From positions 372,001 through 436,000 of the forward strand of contig OY759717.1 of assembly GCA_963662525.1 (NCBI GenBank): a DNA stretch of 64,000 nucleotides. Reading direction: 5' to 3'. The DNA comes from CAZSDU01 sp963662525. Its GTDB lineage: Bacteria > Bacteroidota > Bacteroidia > Bacteroidales > FEN-979. The number at the start of each line of letters is the position of its first letter. Position 1 is the first letter of the stretch. The notes under the pieces are model-generated. The model saw nothing but the letters and a program-made list of their open reading frames with translations. It had not been told where the DNA came from and made no database searches. Made by a program: the position numbers and the translations under genes. Shown piece by piece: positions 17,096-27,000 of the stretch.

Positions 17096-17617
17096 CTACC
17101 AATGGTAAGCATCATCATTCATCCATTTACCCTGTACTTTTAGTACCTGTTCGATCACATCCCTTACACAGCCCTTTCCGCCTACAAGGTGAGAGATATA
17201 TTGTGCCACTGCTTTAATTTCTTCGGAGGCATCAGCAGGACAGGCAGAAACTCCTGCTGCTGACATAACTTCGTAATCGGGAATATCATCGCCCATATAA
17301 AGAACCTGTTCAGGACCGAGATTATACTTGACCAGATATTGCTTATAAACATCCAGTTTATTTTCCACGCCCAAAAACACATCGGTAACCTGAACAGATT
17401 TCAATCGTTGCAGCATGGATTCCGAGTGTGCACCAGAAATAACGGCAATCCGGTACCCCTTCTTGATGGCCAGTTGAAGAGCATAACCATCTTTCACATT
17501 TGAAATACGATAGGCTTCGCCTTTATCGGTCATGAGGATGGTTCCATCTGTCAGTACCCCATCGTAATCAAAAATAAATGTGTTAATGTACTTAAGTAAT
17601 TCCTTGTAATTTCCCAT
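17096..17617 (-). CDS. kdsC: KdsC-type HAD phosphatase
   Basis: A 173-residue HAD hydrolase of the C0 class without a cap domain. Visible motifs: FDYDGVLTDG (nucleophile Asp near residue 18), VISGAHSE (motif II, Ser), and MGDDIPDYEVMSAAG (acidic motif). These match 3-deoxy-D-manno-octulosonate 8-phosphate phosphatase, which makes free KDO for the LPS core. The start overlaps the end of the DUF2520 gene by 26 bases. With lpxB nearby, this fits an LPS role; a related sugar phosphatase is possible. Confidence 0.87.
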   Translation of the reverse strand: MGNYKELLKYINTFIFDYDGVLTDGTILMTDKGEAYRISNVKDGYALQLAIKKGYRIAVISGAHSESMLQRLKSVQVTDVFLGVENKLDVYKQYLVKYNLGPEQVLYMGDDIPDYEVMSAAGVSACPADASEEIKAVAQYISHLVGGKGCVRDVIEQVLKVQGKWMNDDAYHW

Positions 17618-18401
17618 GGATCTTTTTGAATTGAATTATACTTTTACTGATCTGTTGATAAAGGTGTTTATAATCCGGATGATGGCCAAGCATTTCAAGA
17701 TGACTTTGCATCACTTCTAAGTCATCCCTGACTGCAGGCCCAGTTTGGTGGCAGAAGGGACAACCTTCCCCAGCATTGATTGCTGTCTGGTGTATCAGTG
17801 GTTTCAGCAGATCAAATGAAATATTTTTTTCCTGAAGAAGATCGCCGGCAATAGTGTACATATAATTGGTAAAATTGTTGGCAAAGACTGCTGTCAGATG
17901 CAGAAACCTTCTTTGTTCGCTGTTCATGAAATGAACATTGTGAGAAAGAAGATTTCCCAGTTCTTGCAGTCTTCGTCCGTCCTTCTTTTTCTCAGCTTCA
18001 ATACACAAAGGAATACCATGGAAACTAATTCGTTTATGCCGGGAAAAAGTCTGTAAGGGATAAAATACTCCGGTTCTGGAGGAAGCCACTTTCAGTTCAA
18101 GCATATCCACTGATCCGGAAGTATGGACCAGAAGCCTGTTCTTGATATTCAGACCTGCGGCAATCGATGGGATAGCTGCATCACTGACAGCAATAATATA
18201 TAGATCAGCATCTTTTTGAATGGCAGAAAGGTCTGAAATATAAGAAGCTCCCAACTTGATTGCCAGCTTATTCCCCCGTTCCGGATGCCGGTTGAATACC
18301 TGAGATATGGCAATATCCTGCTTTTTCAATGCAAATCCAAGTTGAGTTGCTAGTTTTCCTGCACCAATCAGTACAATACTCCGGATGGGTTTTATCTCCA
18401 T
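17592..18401 (-). CDS. Rossmann-fold protein with DUF2520 domain
   Basis: A 269-residue protein with an N-terminal NAD(P)-binding Rossmann fold (SIVLIGAGKLATQLGFALKK, with the GxGxxA-type loop) and a C-terminal DUF2520 helical domain (QRRFLHLTAVFANNFTNYMYTI, near 165-190). The architecture is like ketopantoate reductase/6-phosphogluconate dehydrogenase relatives, so an oxidoreductase role is plausible but the substrate is unknown. It is the first gene of the leftward run to kdsC, the UbiA-like gene and maf. Confidence 0.86.
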   Translation of the reverse strand: MEIKPIRSIVLIGAGKLATQLGFALKKQDIAISQVFNRHPERGNKLAIKLGASYISDLSAIQKDADLYIIAVSDAAIPSIAAGLNIKNRLLVHTSGSVDMLELKVASSRTGVFYPLQTFSRHKRISFHGIPLCIEAEKKKDGRRLQELGNLLSHNVHFMNSEQRRFLHLTAVFANNFTNYMYTIAGDLLQEKNISFDLLKPLIHQTAINAGEGCPFCHQTGPAVRDDLEVMQSHLEMLGHHPDYKHLYQQISKSIIQFKKIHGKLQGIT

Positions 18402-18425
18402 GTTGGAAAAATGTTGCTAAAAATA

Positions 18426-18433
18426 CAAATATA
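18426..18433 (-). promoter_or_regulatory. -7 element upstream of the DUF2520 operon
   Basis: TATATTTG read leftward, 25 bases before the ATG at 18401, matches TAnnTTTG. A -33 element is not clear. Confidence 0.45.
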
Positions 18434-18491
18434 TGGCATTCACATCATACTATCTGATTCAAAATCGCCGTTCATCTTTAAACCATATCCA

Positions 18492-19367
18492 ATGAGAAAT
18501 TTCCGCTATGCTTTACTTTTCATCCTGTTTCTTTCATTTTCGAATGGTTTCAGTCAAAATCGCTCCATACAGTTTCTTGAAAAACCCTGGCAGGAAATTT
18601 TACAAATTGCAAAGAAAGAAAATAAACTGATCTTTATGGATGCTTATGCCGTATGGTGTGGTCCATGCAAGTGGATGGCCGCAAATATATTCACCAACGA
18701 TACCGTGGCAGATTACTTTAATAAGACTTTTATTTGTGTCAAGGTTGACATGGAAAAGGGAGAAGGCCGTGTATTAGGAAAAAAATTCGAAGTGAAGGCT
18801 TATCCTACCCTGTTATTTATAGATACTGCCGGTGCCTTGATTCATAAGAAAGTGGGTGCTGACCGTAAGGCTCAAGATTATATCAAAATGGCCCTAACAG
18901 CACAGGACCCTGAAGAATGTCTAGCACATTATCTCAGCCAATACAAGGCAGGTAATCGAACACCAGCATTCATGATGACCTATTTTGATCGGATTTCGGA
19001 TACTTATACACCAGTCAATGAATCTCTTAATCAATATTTTTCCACAGTAGTAGAGGCGACATTGTCAGACAGGATCAACTGGAATATTATCTACAAGTAC
19101 GTGAATGATAAAAATTCAAAGGAATTTTCTTACCTGTTAAAAAATGCTGATAAGTATGAACGACTTTATACGATTGATTCTGTGAACCAGAAAATATGGC
19201 AGGTTTACACGAATGAATTTATCCAGTTGATAAGGAGTCAGCCATTCTCACAAGAAAAATATTCCAGACTGAAAGAAGAAGTGTTGAAAAGCGGATACAG
19301 ATTAGCTATTGAAGTAACAAATACCGCTGATCAATGGCTTCAGCAGTTTCGGGAACAAAATAAATAA
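18492..19367 (+). CDS. Secreted thioredoxin-family protein
   Basis: A protein of about 291 residues with a signal peptide (MRNFRYALLFILFLSFSNGFSQ) and a thioredoxin fold of the DUF255/thioredoxin_7 kind. The redox site is WCGPCK, within DAYAVWCGPCKWMAANIF near residues 50-67, and the cis-Pro loop is in VKAYPTLLFI. The C-terminal half (about 150-291) is helical and not recognised. It probably exchanges disulfides in the periplasm. ATG 18492 is chosen because it begins the signal peptide; the frame extends to 18411 but would bury it. Confidence 0.86.
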   Translation: MRNFRYALLFILFLSFSNGFSQNRSIQFLEKPWQEILQIAKKENKLIFMDAYAVWCGPCKWMAANIFTNDTVADYFNKTFICVKVDMEKGEGRVLGKKFEVKAYPTLLFIDTAGALIHKKVGADRKAQDYIKMALTAQDPEECLAHYLSQYKAGNRTPAFMMTYFDRISDTYTPVNESLNQYFSTVVEATLSDRINWNIIYKYVNDKNSKEFSYLLKNADKYERLYTIDSVNQKIWQVYTNEFIQLIRSQPFSQEKYSRLKEEVLKSGYRLAIEVTNTADQWLQQFREQNK

Positions 19368-19398
19368 AAAAAACGTCGTTTCAGCCGGGACGGTTTTA
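19366..19398. terminator. Possible bidirectional terminator between convergent genes
   Basis: An A-rich tract, CGTC, a 10-base loop, GACGG and TTTT form a small stem with one bulge that can be read on both strands; the minus-strand side ends in eight T. It sits between the thioredoxin gene and the end of the rpoBC operon. Confidence 0.45.
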
Positions 19399-19403
19399 AT
19401 TTC

Positions 19404-19718
19404 TTATGCCTGACCGGCAGGTGGCATGGGCAAATTGAACGGTATCTCACCCTCCGCATCCCTGATCTCCCCGTGCATAGCTTCATATTTCGCCACATTT
19501 TCCTTCAGGGCTTTAAATAACCTCTTTGCATGTTGGGGTGTCAGGATAATCCTGGATTTCACTTTTGCCTTGGGAACTCCGGGCATCATTTTCACAAAAT
19601 CGATGATGAATTCGGCAGGAGAATGTGTAATGATGGCAAGATTTGAATAAATGCCTTCGCCAACTTCATCGGATATCTCGATATTGATCTGGTTTGCCTG
19701 CTTTTTATTGTCCTGCAT
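19404..19718 (-). CDS. DUF3467 family protein
   Basis: A 104-residue protein of family DUF3467, with ISDEVGEGIYSNLAIITHSP, FIIDFVKMMPGVPKAKVKSR and LTPQHAKRLFKALKENV. It has no signal or membrane segment. It begins 12 bases after the rpoC stop, so it is probably the last gene of the rpoBC operon, an arrangement common in Bacteroidota. Its function is unknown; co-transcription with RNA polymerase hints at a link to transcription or translation, which is inference only. Confidence 0.88.
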   Translation of the reverse strand: MQDNKKQANQINIEISDEVGEGIYSNLAIITHSPAEFIIDFVKMMPGVPKAKVKSRIILTPQHAKRLFKALKENVAKYEAMHGEIRDAEGEIPFNLPMPPAGQA

Positions 19719-19730
19719 ATACCTGGTTAT

Positions 19731-22700
19731 TTATTCTTCCTCTTTGGAAGCTAATAAAGTTTCATATTCTTCCTTGCTCCCGACGATCAGGTTTTCATAA
19801 TCGCGTAAACCTGTTCCGGCCGGGATTAAGTGACCAACAATAACATTTTCCTTCAGACCCATCAGTTCATCCTGGCGTGCATTAATGGCAGCCTGGGTAA
19901 GGACTTTTGTTGTTTCCTGGAAGGAGGCTGCCGAAATCCAGCTTTTGGTTTGCAGTGATGCTCTGGTTATCCCCTGCAGTATCTGGAAGGCAGTAGCAGG
20001 TTTGGCATCTCTGGCATCCACCAGCTTTTTATCCTTACGTTTCAGCATGGAATTTTCGTCCCTAAGCTTACGGGCACTGATGATCTGTCCAGCTTTAAGA
20101 TTAGGTGAATCACCTGGATCTTCTACTACTTTTTTACCATAAATCCAGTCGTTCTCATCCTGGAAATCGATCTTGTTGATCAATTCCCCTTCCAAAAATC
20201 TTGAATCACCCGGATCTTCCACCTCTACTTTTCGCATCATCTGGCGGACGATGGTCTCAAAATGCTTATCATTGATCTTTACTCCCTGTAGACGGTAAAC
20301 CTCCTGAATTTCATTCACGATATACTCCTGAACTTTCATGGGTCCCTTGATGGCAAGGATGTCACTAGGGGTAAGTGCACCATCTGATAAGGCGGTACCA
20401 GCTTTCACATAATCATTTTCCTGAGCAAGGATCTGCTTGCTTGTAGGGATCAGATAACGCTTTTCTTCGCCTGTTTTAGAGGTGATAATAACCTCACGGT
20501 TACCTCTTTTCAGTTTCTTCGCAAAGGAAACCACCCCGTCGATTTCAGAAACGATAGCCGGATCCGAAGGATTACGGGCCTCGAATAATTCTGTTACTCT
20601 GGGCAAACCTCCTGTGATATCACCGGCTTTTCCGATTGCCCTTGGGATCTTCACCAGAATCTCACCTGCTTTGATCTTAACCCCGTCTTCAATAATAATA
20701 TGAGCGCCAACGGGGATATCATAAATTTTAATGATCTCACCGGAAGCAGAAAGAATGTTAATGGCAGGGTTTTTTGCCTTTTGGCGGGATTCAACAACAA
20801 CCTTCTCATGGTAACCGGTTTGTTCATCAGATTCAACCCTGAAAGTGACCCCTTCGATGATATTTTCGAAGCTGATTTTTCCGGCAACCTCTGAAAGAAT
20901 TAATGCATTGTATGGATCCCAGTCGCTGATCAGTTCACCCTTTTTAACTGCATCCCCGTTTTTAAAGTAAAGACGTGCACCATATGGGATATGGGCAGAG
21001 GTCAGTGCAATATGAGTATTTTTATCAACGATTCTCATTTCGGCAGAACGGCCGATAACGATATTAGATTTTTCTCCTGAAGCATTGGTATATTCTACTG
21101 AACGAAGTTCCTCGATCTCCAGCAGCCCTTCAAACTTGGCCTCAATGCGGGATGCACTGGCGATGTTAACACCGGCAACCCCACCCACGTGGAATGTACG
21201 CAAGGTAAGCTGTGTACCCGGTTCTCCGATGGATTGAGCGGCAATAACACCGACAGCTTCTCCCCTTTGAACCATGGTTCCATCAGCCAGATTACGTCCG
21301 TAACACTTGGCACATACTCCCTTTTTGGATTCACAGGTTAAAACAGAACGGATTTCAACACCTTCAATCGGTGAATTACCAATGACTGTGGCGATTTCCT
21401 CAGTGATTTCGCTACCTGCATTGATGATCAAATCACCCGTATGAGGATGGTAAATATCATGCAGAGTAACACGACCAAGAATCCTATCGTAAAGTGATTC
21501 CACAACTTCTTCTTGTTTCTTGAGTGCGGTAATAGTCAATCCTCTCAATGTTCCGCAATCTTCCTCAGAGATGATAACGTCCTGGGAAACATCCACCAAA
21601 CGGCGGGTCAGGTAACCTGCGTCAGCAGTTTTCAGGGCGGTATCGGCCAGACCCTTACGGGCGCCGTGAGTAGAAATGAAGTACTCAAGAACCGAGAGTC
21701 CCTCTTTAAAGTTGGCAAGAATCGGGTTTTCAATAATTTCACCTCCGGAAGCACCTGATTTCTGCGGTTTTGCCATCAAACCACGCATACCGCTCAGCTG
21801 CCTGATCTGTTCCTTGGAACCACGGGCACCAGAGTCAAGCATCATGTATACCGGGTTGAATCCCTGTTTGTCTTTCGACAGTTGGTTCATCAGCATCAGT
21901 GTCAATTGTGAATTGGCATGCGTCCAGATATCGATGATTTGATTGTATCTTTCATTGTTGGTAATGAAACCCATATTGTAGTTACTTACTACTTCATCTA
22001 CTTCTGCGGAAGCATCCGCTACCAGTTTTTCTTTTAAAGCAGGGACGATGACATCGTCCAGGTTAAAGGATAACCCACCCTTGAAAGCCATACGGAATCC
22101 AAGGTCCTTGATATCATCCAGGAATTTAGCTGTTTTGGCTGTTCCTGTTTTCTTCAGAATCTGACCGATGATATCCCGAAGTGATTTTTTCGTTAGTAAC
22201 TGGTTGATATATCCGAATTCTTCCGGTACGACCTGATTGAACAGGATACGTCCGACCGTAGTTTCAAGAATACGAGTGACTTTTTCGTCATTTTCCATGA
22301 AAGTGTGACGAACCCTGATATTGGCATGGAGGTCAACAACTTTTTCATTGTAAGCAATGATCACTTCCTGGGGAGAGTAAAAAGTCATTCCTTCCCCTTT
22401 TACGACCAGGTCACTATCGGTTTTTCTGGCTTTGGTCATATAATAAAGACCCAGTACCATATCCTGTGAAGGAACTGTAATGGGAGCACCATTGGCAGGA
22501 TTCAGGATATTATGGGAGGCAAGCATAAGCAGCTGAGCTTCCAGGATAGCAGCATTTCCCAGGGGAACATGAACCGCCATCTGGTCACCGTCGAAGTCAG
22601 CATTGAAAGCGGTACATACCAGCGGATGCAGCTGTATTGCTTTTCCTTCGATTAATTTAGGCTGGAAAGCTTGAATACCCAAGCGGTGCAAGGTAGGTGC

Positions 22701-24017
22701 ACGGTTGAGTAATACGGGATGCCCTTTCAGGATATTTTCCAGGATATCCCAGACAACCGGGTCTTTCCTGTCAACAATTTTCTTGGCAGATTTAACCGTT
22801 TTAACGATACCACGTTCGAGCATTTTACGGATAATGAATGGCTTAAATAATTCTGAAGCCATATCTTTTGGCAATCCGCACTCACTTAATTTCAATTCCG
22901 GACCGACAACGATAACAGAACGGCCGGAATAATCGACACGTTTACCAAGAAGGTTCTGGCGGAACCGGCCTTGTTTTCCTTTAAGGCTATCGCTGAGTGA
23001 TTTCAGGGCACGGTTTGATTCGGTTTTAACTGCACTGGCTTTGCGTGAATTATCGAATAAGGAGTCGACTGCCTCCTGGAGCATACGCTTTTCATTACGA
23101 AGGATTACGTCAGGAGCTTTGATCTCTATCAATCTTTTCAGACGGTTGTTACGAATTATGACCCTGCGATAAAGGTCGTTCAGGTCGGAAGTTGCAAAAC
23201 GGCCTCCATCGAGGGGAACGAGAGGTCGTAATTCGGGTGGTATAACAGGAACTACTTTGACAATCATCCACTCAGGACGATTTTCCAGGCGCTTCTGTGC
23301 ATCACGGAAGGATTCAAAAACCTGCAGGCGTTTGAGCGCTTCGGCCTTTCGTTGCTGTGATGTTTCCGTATTCGCCTTGACGCGGAGGTCAAAGGATTCT
23401 TTGTCGAGGTCGATACGTGAAAGGAGTTCGGCAAGAGCTTCAGCTCCCATTTTGGCAACAAACTTATCCGGATCAGAATCATCCAGGTATTGATTTTCCT
23501 GGGGAAGTTTATCCATGATATCGAAGTACTCTTCTTCCGATAAAAAGTCGAGATAATTGATCCCATCGGCTTTTTTCACACCAGGATTAATGACAACATA
23601 CTTCTCATAATAGATGATGGCTTCCAGTTTTTTGGTGGGCAGGCCAAGCAGAGATCCGATTTTATTCGGCAGGGATCGGAAGAACCAGATATGTGCAACA
23701 GGTACAACCAATTGGATATGCCCCATGCGTTCCCTTCTCACTTTTTTCTCAGTTACCTCAACACCACAACGGTCGCAAACGATTCCCTTGTAACGGATAC
23801 GTTTATATTTTCCACAATGACATTCCCAGTCTTTTACCGGACCGAAAATCCGTTCGCAGAACAAACCATCGCGTTCAGGTTTATAGGTCCTGTAATTGAT
23901 GGTTTCCGGCTTTAGCACTTCACCGCTCGACATTTCAAAAATTTTCTCCGGTGAAGCAAGACTTATGGTAATCTTTGAAAAGCTGCTGTTTATCTGACCG
24001 TCTTTTCTGTAAGCCAT
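19731..24017 (-). CDS. rpoC: DNA-directed RNA polymerase subunit beta'
   Basis: A full-length 1428-residue beta' subunit. The N-terminal zinc-binding cluster is CHCGKYKRIRYKGIVCDRCG (near 70-90), the catalytic magnesium loop is NADFDGDQM (near 470), and the second zinc cluster is in CESKKGVCAKCYG (near 900). The bridge-helix region and the trigger-loop segment (SIGEPGTQLTLRTFHVGG) are intact. It forms the polymerase active centre with beta. It starts with ATG 61 bases after rpoB. No large lineage insertion or disruption was seen. Confidence 0.98.
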   Translation of the reverse strand: MAYRKDGQINSSFSKITISLASPEKIFEMSSGEVLKPETINYRTYKPERDGLFCERIFGPVKDWECHCGKYKRIRYKGIVCDRCGVEVTEKKVRRERMGHIQLVVPVAHIWFFRSLPNKIGSLLGLPTKKLEAIIYYEKYVVINPGVKKADGINYLDFLSEEEYFDIMDKLPQENQYLDDSDPDKFVAKMGAEALAELLSRIDLDKESFDLRVKANTETSQQRKAEALKRLQVFESFRDAQKRLENRPEWMIVKVVPVIPPELRPLVPLDGGRFATSDLNDLYRRVIIRNNRLKRLIEIKAPDVILRNEKRMLQEAVDSLFDNSRKASAVKTESNRALKSLSDSLKGKQGRFRQNLLGKRVDYSGRSVIVVGPELKLSECGLPKDMASELFKPFIIRKMLERGIVKTVKSAKKIVDRKDPVVWDILENILKGHPVLLNRAPTLHRLGIQAFQPKLIEGKAIQLHPLVCTAFNADFDGDQMAVHVPLGNAAILEAQLLMLASHNILNPANGAPITVPSQDMVLGLYYMTKARKTDSDLVVKGEGMTFYSPQEVIIAYNEKVVDLHANIRVRHTFMENDEKVTRILETTVGRILFNQVVPEEFGYINQLLTKKSLRDIIGQILKKTGTAKTAKFLDDIKDLGFRMAFKGGLSFNLDDVIVPALKEKLVADASAEVDEVVSNYNMGFITNNERYNQIIDIWTHANSQLTLMLMNQLSKDKQGFNPVYMMLDSGARGSKEQIRQLSGMRGLMAKPQKSGASGGEIIENPILANFKEGLSVLEYFISTHGARKGLADTALKTADAGYLTRRLVDVSQDVIISEEDCGTLRGLTITALKKQEEVVESLYDRILGRVTLHDIYHPHTGDLIINAGSEITEEIATVIGNSPIEGVEIRSVLTCESKKGVCAKCYGRNLADGTMVQRGEAVGVIAAQSIGEPGTQLTLRTFHVGGVAGVNIASASRIEAKFEGLLEIEELRSVEYTNASGEKSNIVIGRSAEMRIVDKNTHIALTSAHIPYGARLYFKNGDAVKKGELISDWDPYNALILSEVAGKISFENIIEGVTFRVESDEQTGYHEKVVVESRQKAKNPAINILSASGEIIKIYDIPVGAHIIIEDGVKIKAGEILVKIPRAIGKAGDITGGLPRVTELFEARNPSDPAIVSEIDGVVSFAKKLKRGNREVIITSKTGEEKRYLIPTSKQILAQENDYVKAGTALSDGALTPSDILAIKGPMKVQEYIVNEIQEVYRLQGVKINDKHFETIVRQMMRKVEVEDPGDSRFLEGELINKIDFQDENDWIYGKKVVEDPGDSPNLKAGQIISARKLRDENSMLKRKDKKLVDARDAKPATAFQILQGITRASLQTKSWISAASFQETTKVLTQAAINARQDELMGLKENVIVGHLIPAGTGLRDYENLIVGSKEEYETLLASKEEE

Positions 24018-24078
24018 ATTTTATTATTTGACATTAGAAACACAAAAAACTCACTTTAACAATAAGCTCAGGCTGGGT

Positions 24079-27000
24079 TTAATCAAACGTTAGGTTGAGA
24101 CCCAGGCCACGTAATTCGTGGATCAATACGTTAAAGGATTCCGGAATTCCCGGTATTGGCATGGATTCACCTTTAACGATGGTTTCATAAGCTTTGGCAC
24201 GACCGATGACATCATCAGATTTCACAGTCTGGATTTCGAGCAGGATATTGGCAGCTCCGAAAGCTTCCAATGCCCAGACTTCCATTTCACCAAAACGCTG
24301 TCCGCCGAATTGAGCCTTACCCCCCAGCGGTTGCTGTGTAATAAGTGAATACGGTCCGATAGAGCGGGCATGCATCTTATCATCCACCATATGGTGAAGC
24401 TTCATCATATAAATATAGCCAACAGTAGTTGGTTGATCGAACCGATCACCGCTGAGGCCATCATAGAGGTATACTTTGCCATTTTTGGGTAATCCTGCAG
24501 AAGCAAGGTATTCATTGATCTGGTCAAGACTAGCTCCATCGAAAATTGGAGTCATAAACCGCTGCCCAAGTCTTTTACCTGCCCATCCGAGAATGGTCTC
24601 ATAAATCTGTCCTAGGTTCATACGGGAAGGAACGCCCAAGGGGTTGAGTACCACATCAACGGGGGTCCCGTCCTGGAGGAATGGCATATCTTCTTCACGC
24701 TGTATGCGGGCAACAATACCCTTGTTCCCGTGTCGACCAGCCATCTTATCACCAACTTTCAACTTGCGTTTTTTGGCAATATACACTTTAGCCATCTGAA
24801 CGATTCCGGCGGGAAGATCATCTCCGACCACAGCGACAAATTTCTTGCGGTTGTGGATGCCCATGATTTCCTTGAACTTGATGATATAGTTATTGATCAG
24901 GGTCTTGATCTGATCATTCTTATCCTTGTCGGTCGTCCATTTATTCGGATTCACGTTCAGATAGTCGATGTCCATCAGATTCTTCTGCGTAAACTTGGCC
25001 CCTTTGGCAATAATTTCCTGTTTGAAATTATTGTAAACGCCCTGAGAAACCTTACCATTTACCAGAATATTAAGTTTTTCAACCAATTTGGTCTTTACTT
25101 TTTCAACATCTTTCTGGTAATCGTCATCCAACTTTTTAAGATCATCCTTTTCCTTGGCTTTTGCCTTACGATCTTTGATGACGCGGGAGAACAATTTCTT
25201 TTCAATAACCACGCCCTTCATGGAAGGGGGTGCTTTCAGGGAAGCATCCTTTACATCACCGGCTTTATCGCCGAATATCGCCCGGAGAAGTTTTTCTTCC
25301 GGTGTAGGATCGCTTTCTCCTTTGGGAGTAATTTTTCCGATCAGGATATCGCCTTCATTAACCTCGGCACCAATGCGGATTAATCCGTTTTCATCCAGGT
25401 CTTTTGTTGCTTCAGCGCTGACATTGGGAATATCGTTTGTCAATTCCTCAACCCCGCGTTTTGTATCACGGACTTCAAGGGTGAATTCTTCAATATGAAT
25501 GGAAGTAAAAATATCTTCCTTAAGCACTTTTTCTGAGATGACAATAGCATCCTCGAAATTGTACCCTTTCCAGGGCATGAAGGCAACCATGAGGTTACGT
25601 CCAAGGGCCAGTTCTCCATCCTTTGTGGCATAACCTTCACAAAGTACCTGGCCTTTAACAACCTTATCGCCTTTACGTACAATAGGACGAAGGTTAACGC
25701 AGGTATTCTGGTTGGTTCTTGCAAACTTGGTGAGCCTGTATGACTTGATATCTTCTTCAAAACTTACCAGGCGTTCCTTTTCATCGCGTGAATAGCGGAT
25801 AACGATTTCATTGGCATCCACGAATTCAACAATTCCATTCCCTTCTGCGTTGATGAGAACCCGGGAATCACGGGCAACAAGGCTTTCTATACCGGTACCT
25901 ACAAGGGCAATTTCCGGATTAAGCAAAGGGACAGCCTGGCGCATCATGTTTGATCCCATCAGTGCACGGTTGGCATCATCATGTTCCAGGAAGGGAATCA
26001 GAGATGCAGCGATGGATGCAATCTGGTTAGGTGCAATGTCGATAAGGTCAACCCCGGTTTTTTCAATAATAGGATAATCAGCCAGGTAACGAACTTTCAC
26101 CTTATCGTCTGTGATATTTCCCTTTGAATCCATAAGGGTGCTGGCCTGGGCGATAATTTTATGTTCTTCTTCTTCGGCAGTAAGGTAGATTGGATCATCC
26201 TCCAGGGCCACTTTCCCCTGTATCACTTTATGATAAGGAGTTTCAATAAACCCAAGTTTATCGATCTTGGCATATACACAGAGCGAACTGATCAAACCAA
26301 TATTAGGTCCTTCAGGGGTTTCTATAGTACAAAGACGGCCGTAATGGGTATAATGTACGTCACGAACTTCAAACCCGGCACGCTCACGGGAAAGACCACC
26401 AGGTCCGAGCGCAGAAATACGGCGCTTATGTGTCAACTCCGACAGGGGGTTGGTCTGATCCATGAATTGGGATAACTGGTTGGTGCCGAAAAAGGTATTG
26501 ATTACGGAAGACAATGTCTTGGCGTTAATCAGGTCCATGGGTGTAAAAACTTCATTATCGCGAACATTCATACGTTCACGAATAGTCCGTGCCATTCTTG
26601 AAAGGCCCACGCCGAACTGGTTGTAAAGTTGTTCTCCAACGGTACGGACCCTGCGGTTACTCAGGTGGTCTATATCATCGACTTCCGCCTTGGAATTAAC
26701 CAGTTCAATAAGGTATTTGATAATTGAGATGATATCTTCTTTTGTAAGGACTTTCGTCTCCGCTGGAGTATTGAGGTTCAGTTTCCGGTTGATCCGGTAA
26801 CGGCCAACATCACCCAGGTCGTATCGTTTATCAGAGAAAAAAAGTTTCTCGATAATCCCGCGTGCAGTTTCCTCATCCGGTGGTTCTGCATTACGAAGCT
26901 GACGGTAAATGAACTCCACAGCTTCCTTTTCAGAATTTGCAGGGTCCTTCTGAAGGGTATTGAAAATAATGGAATAATCGGTAGCCAGGGCATCTTCACG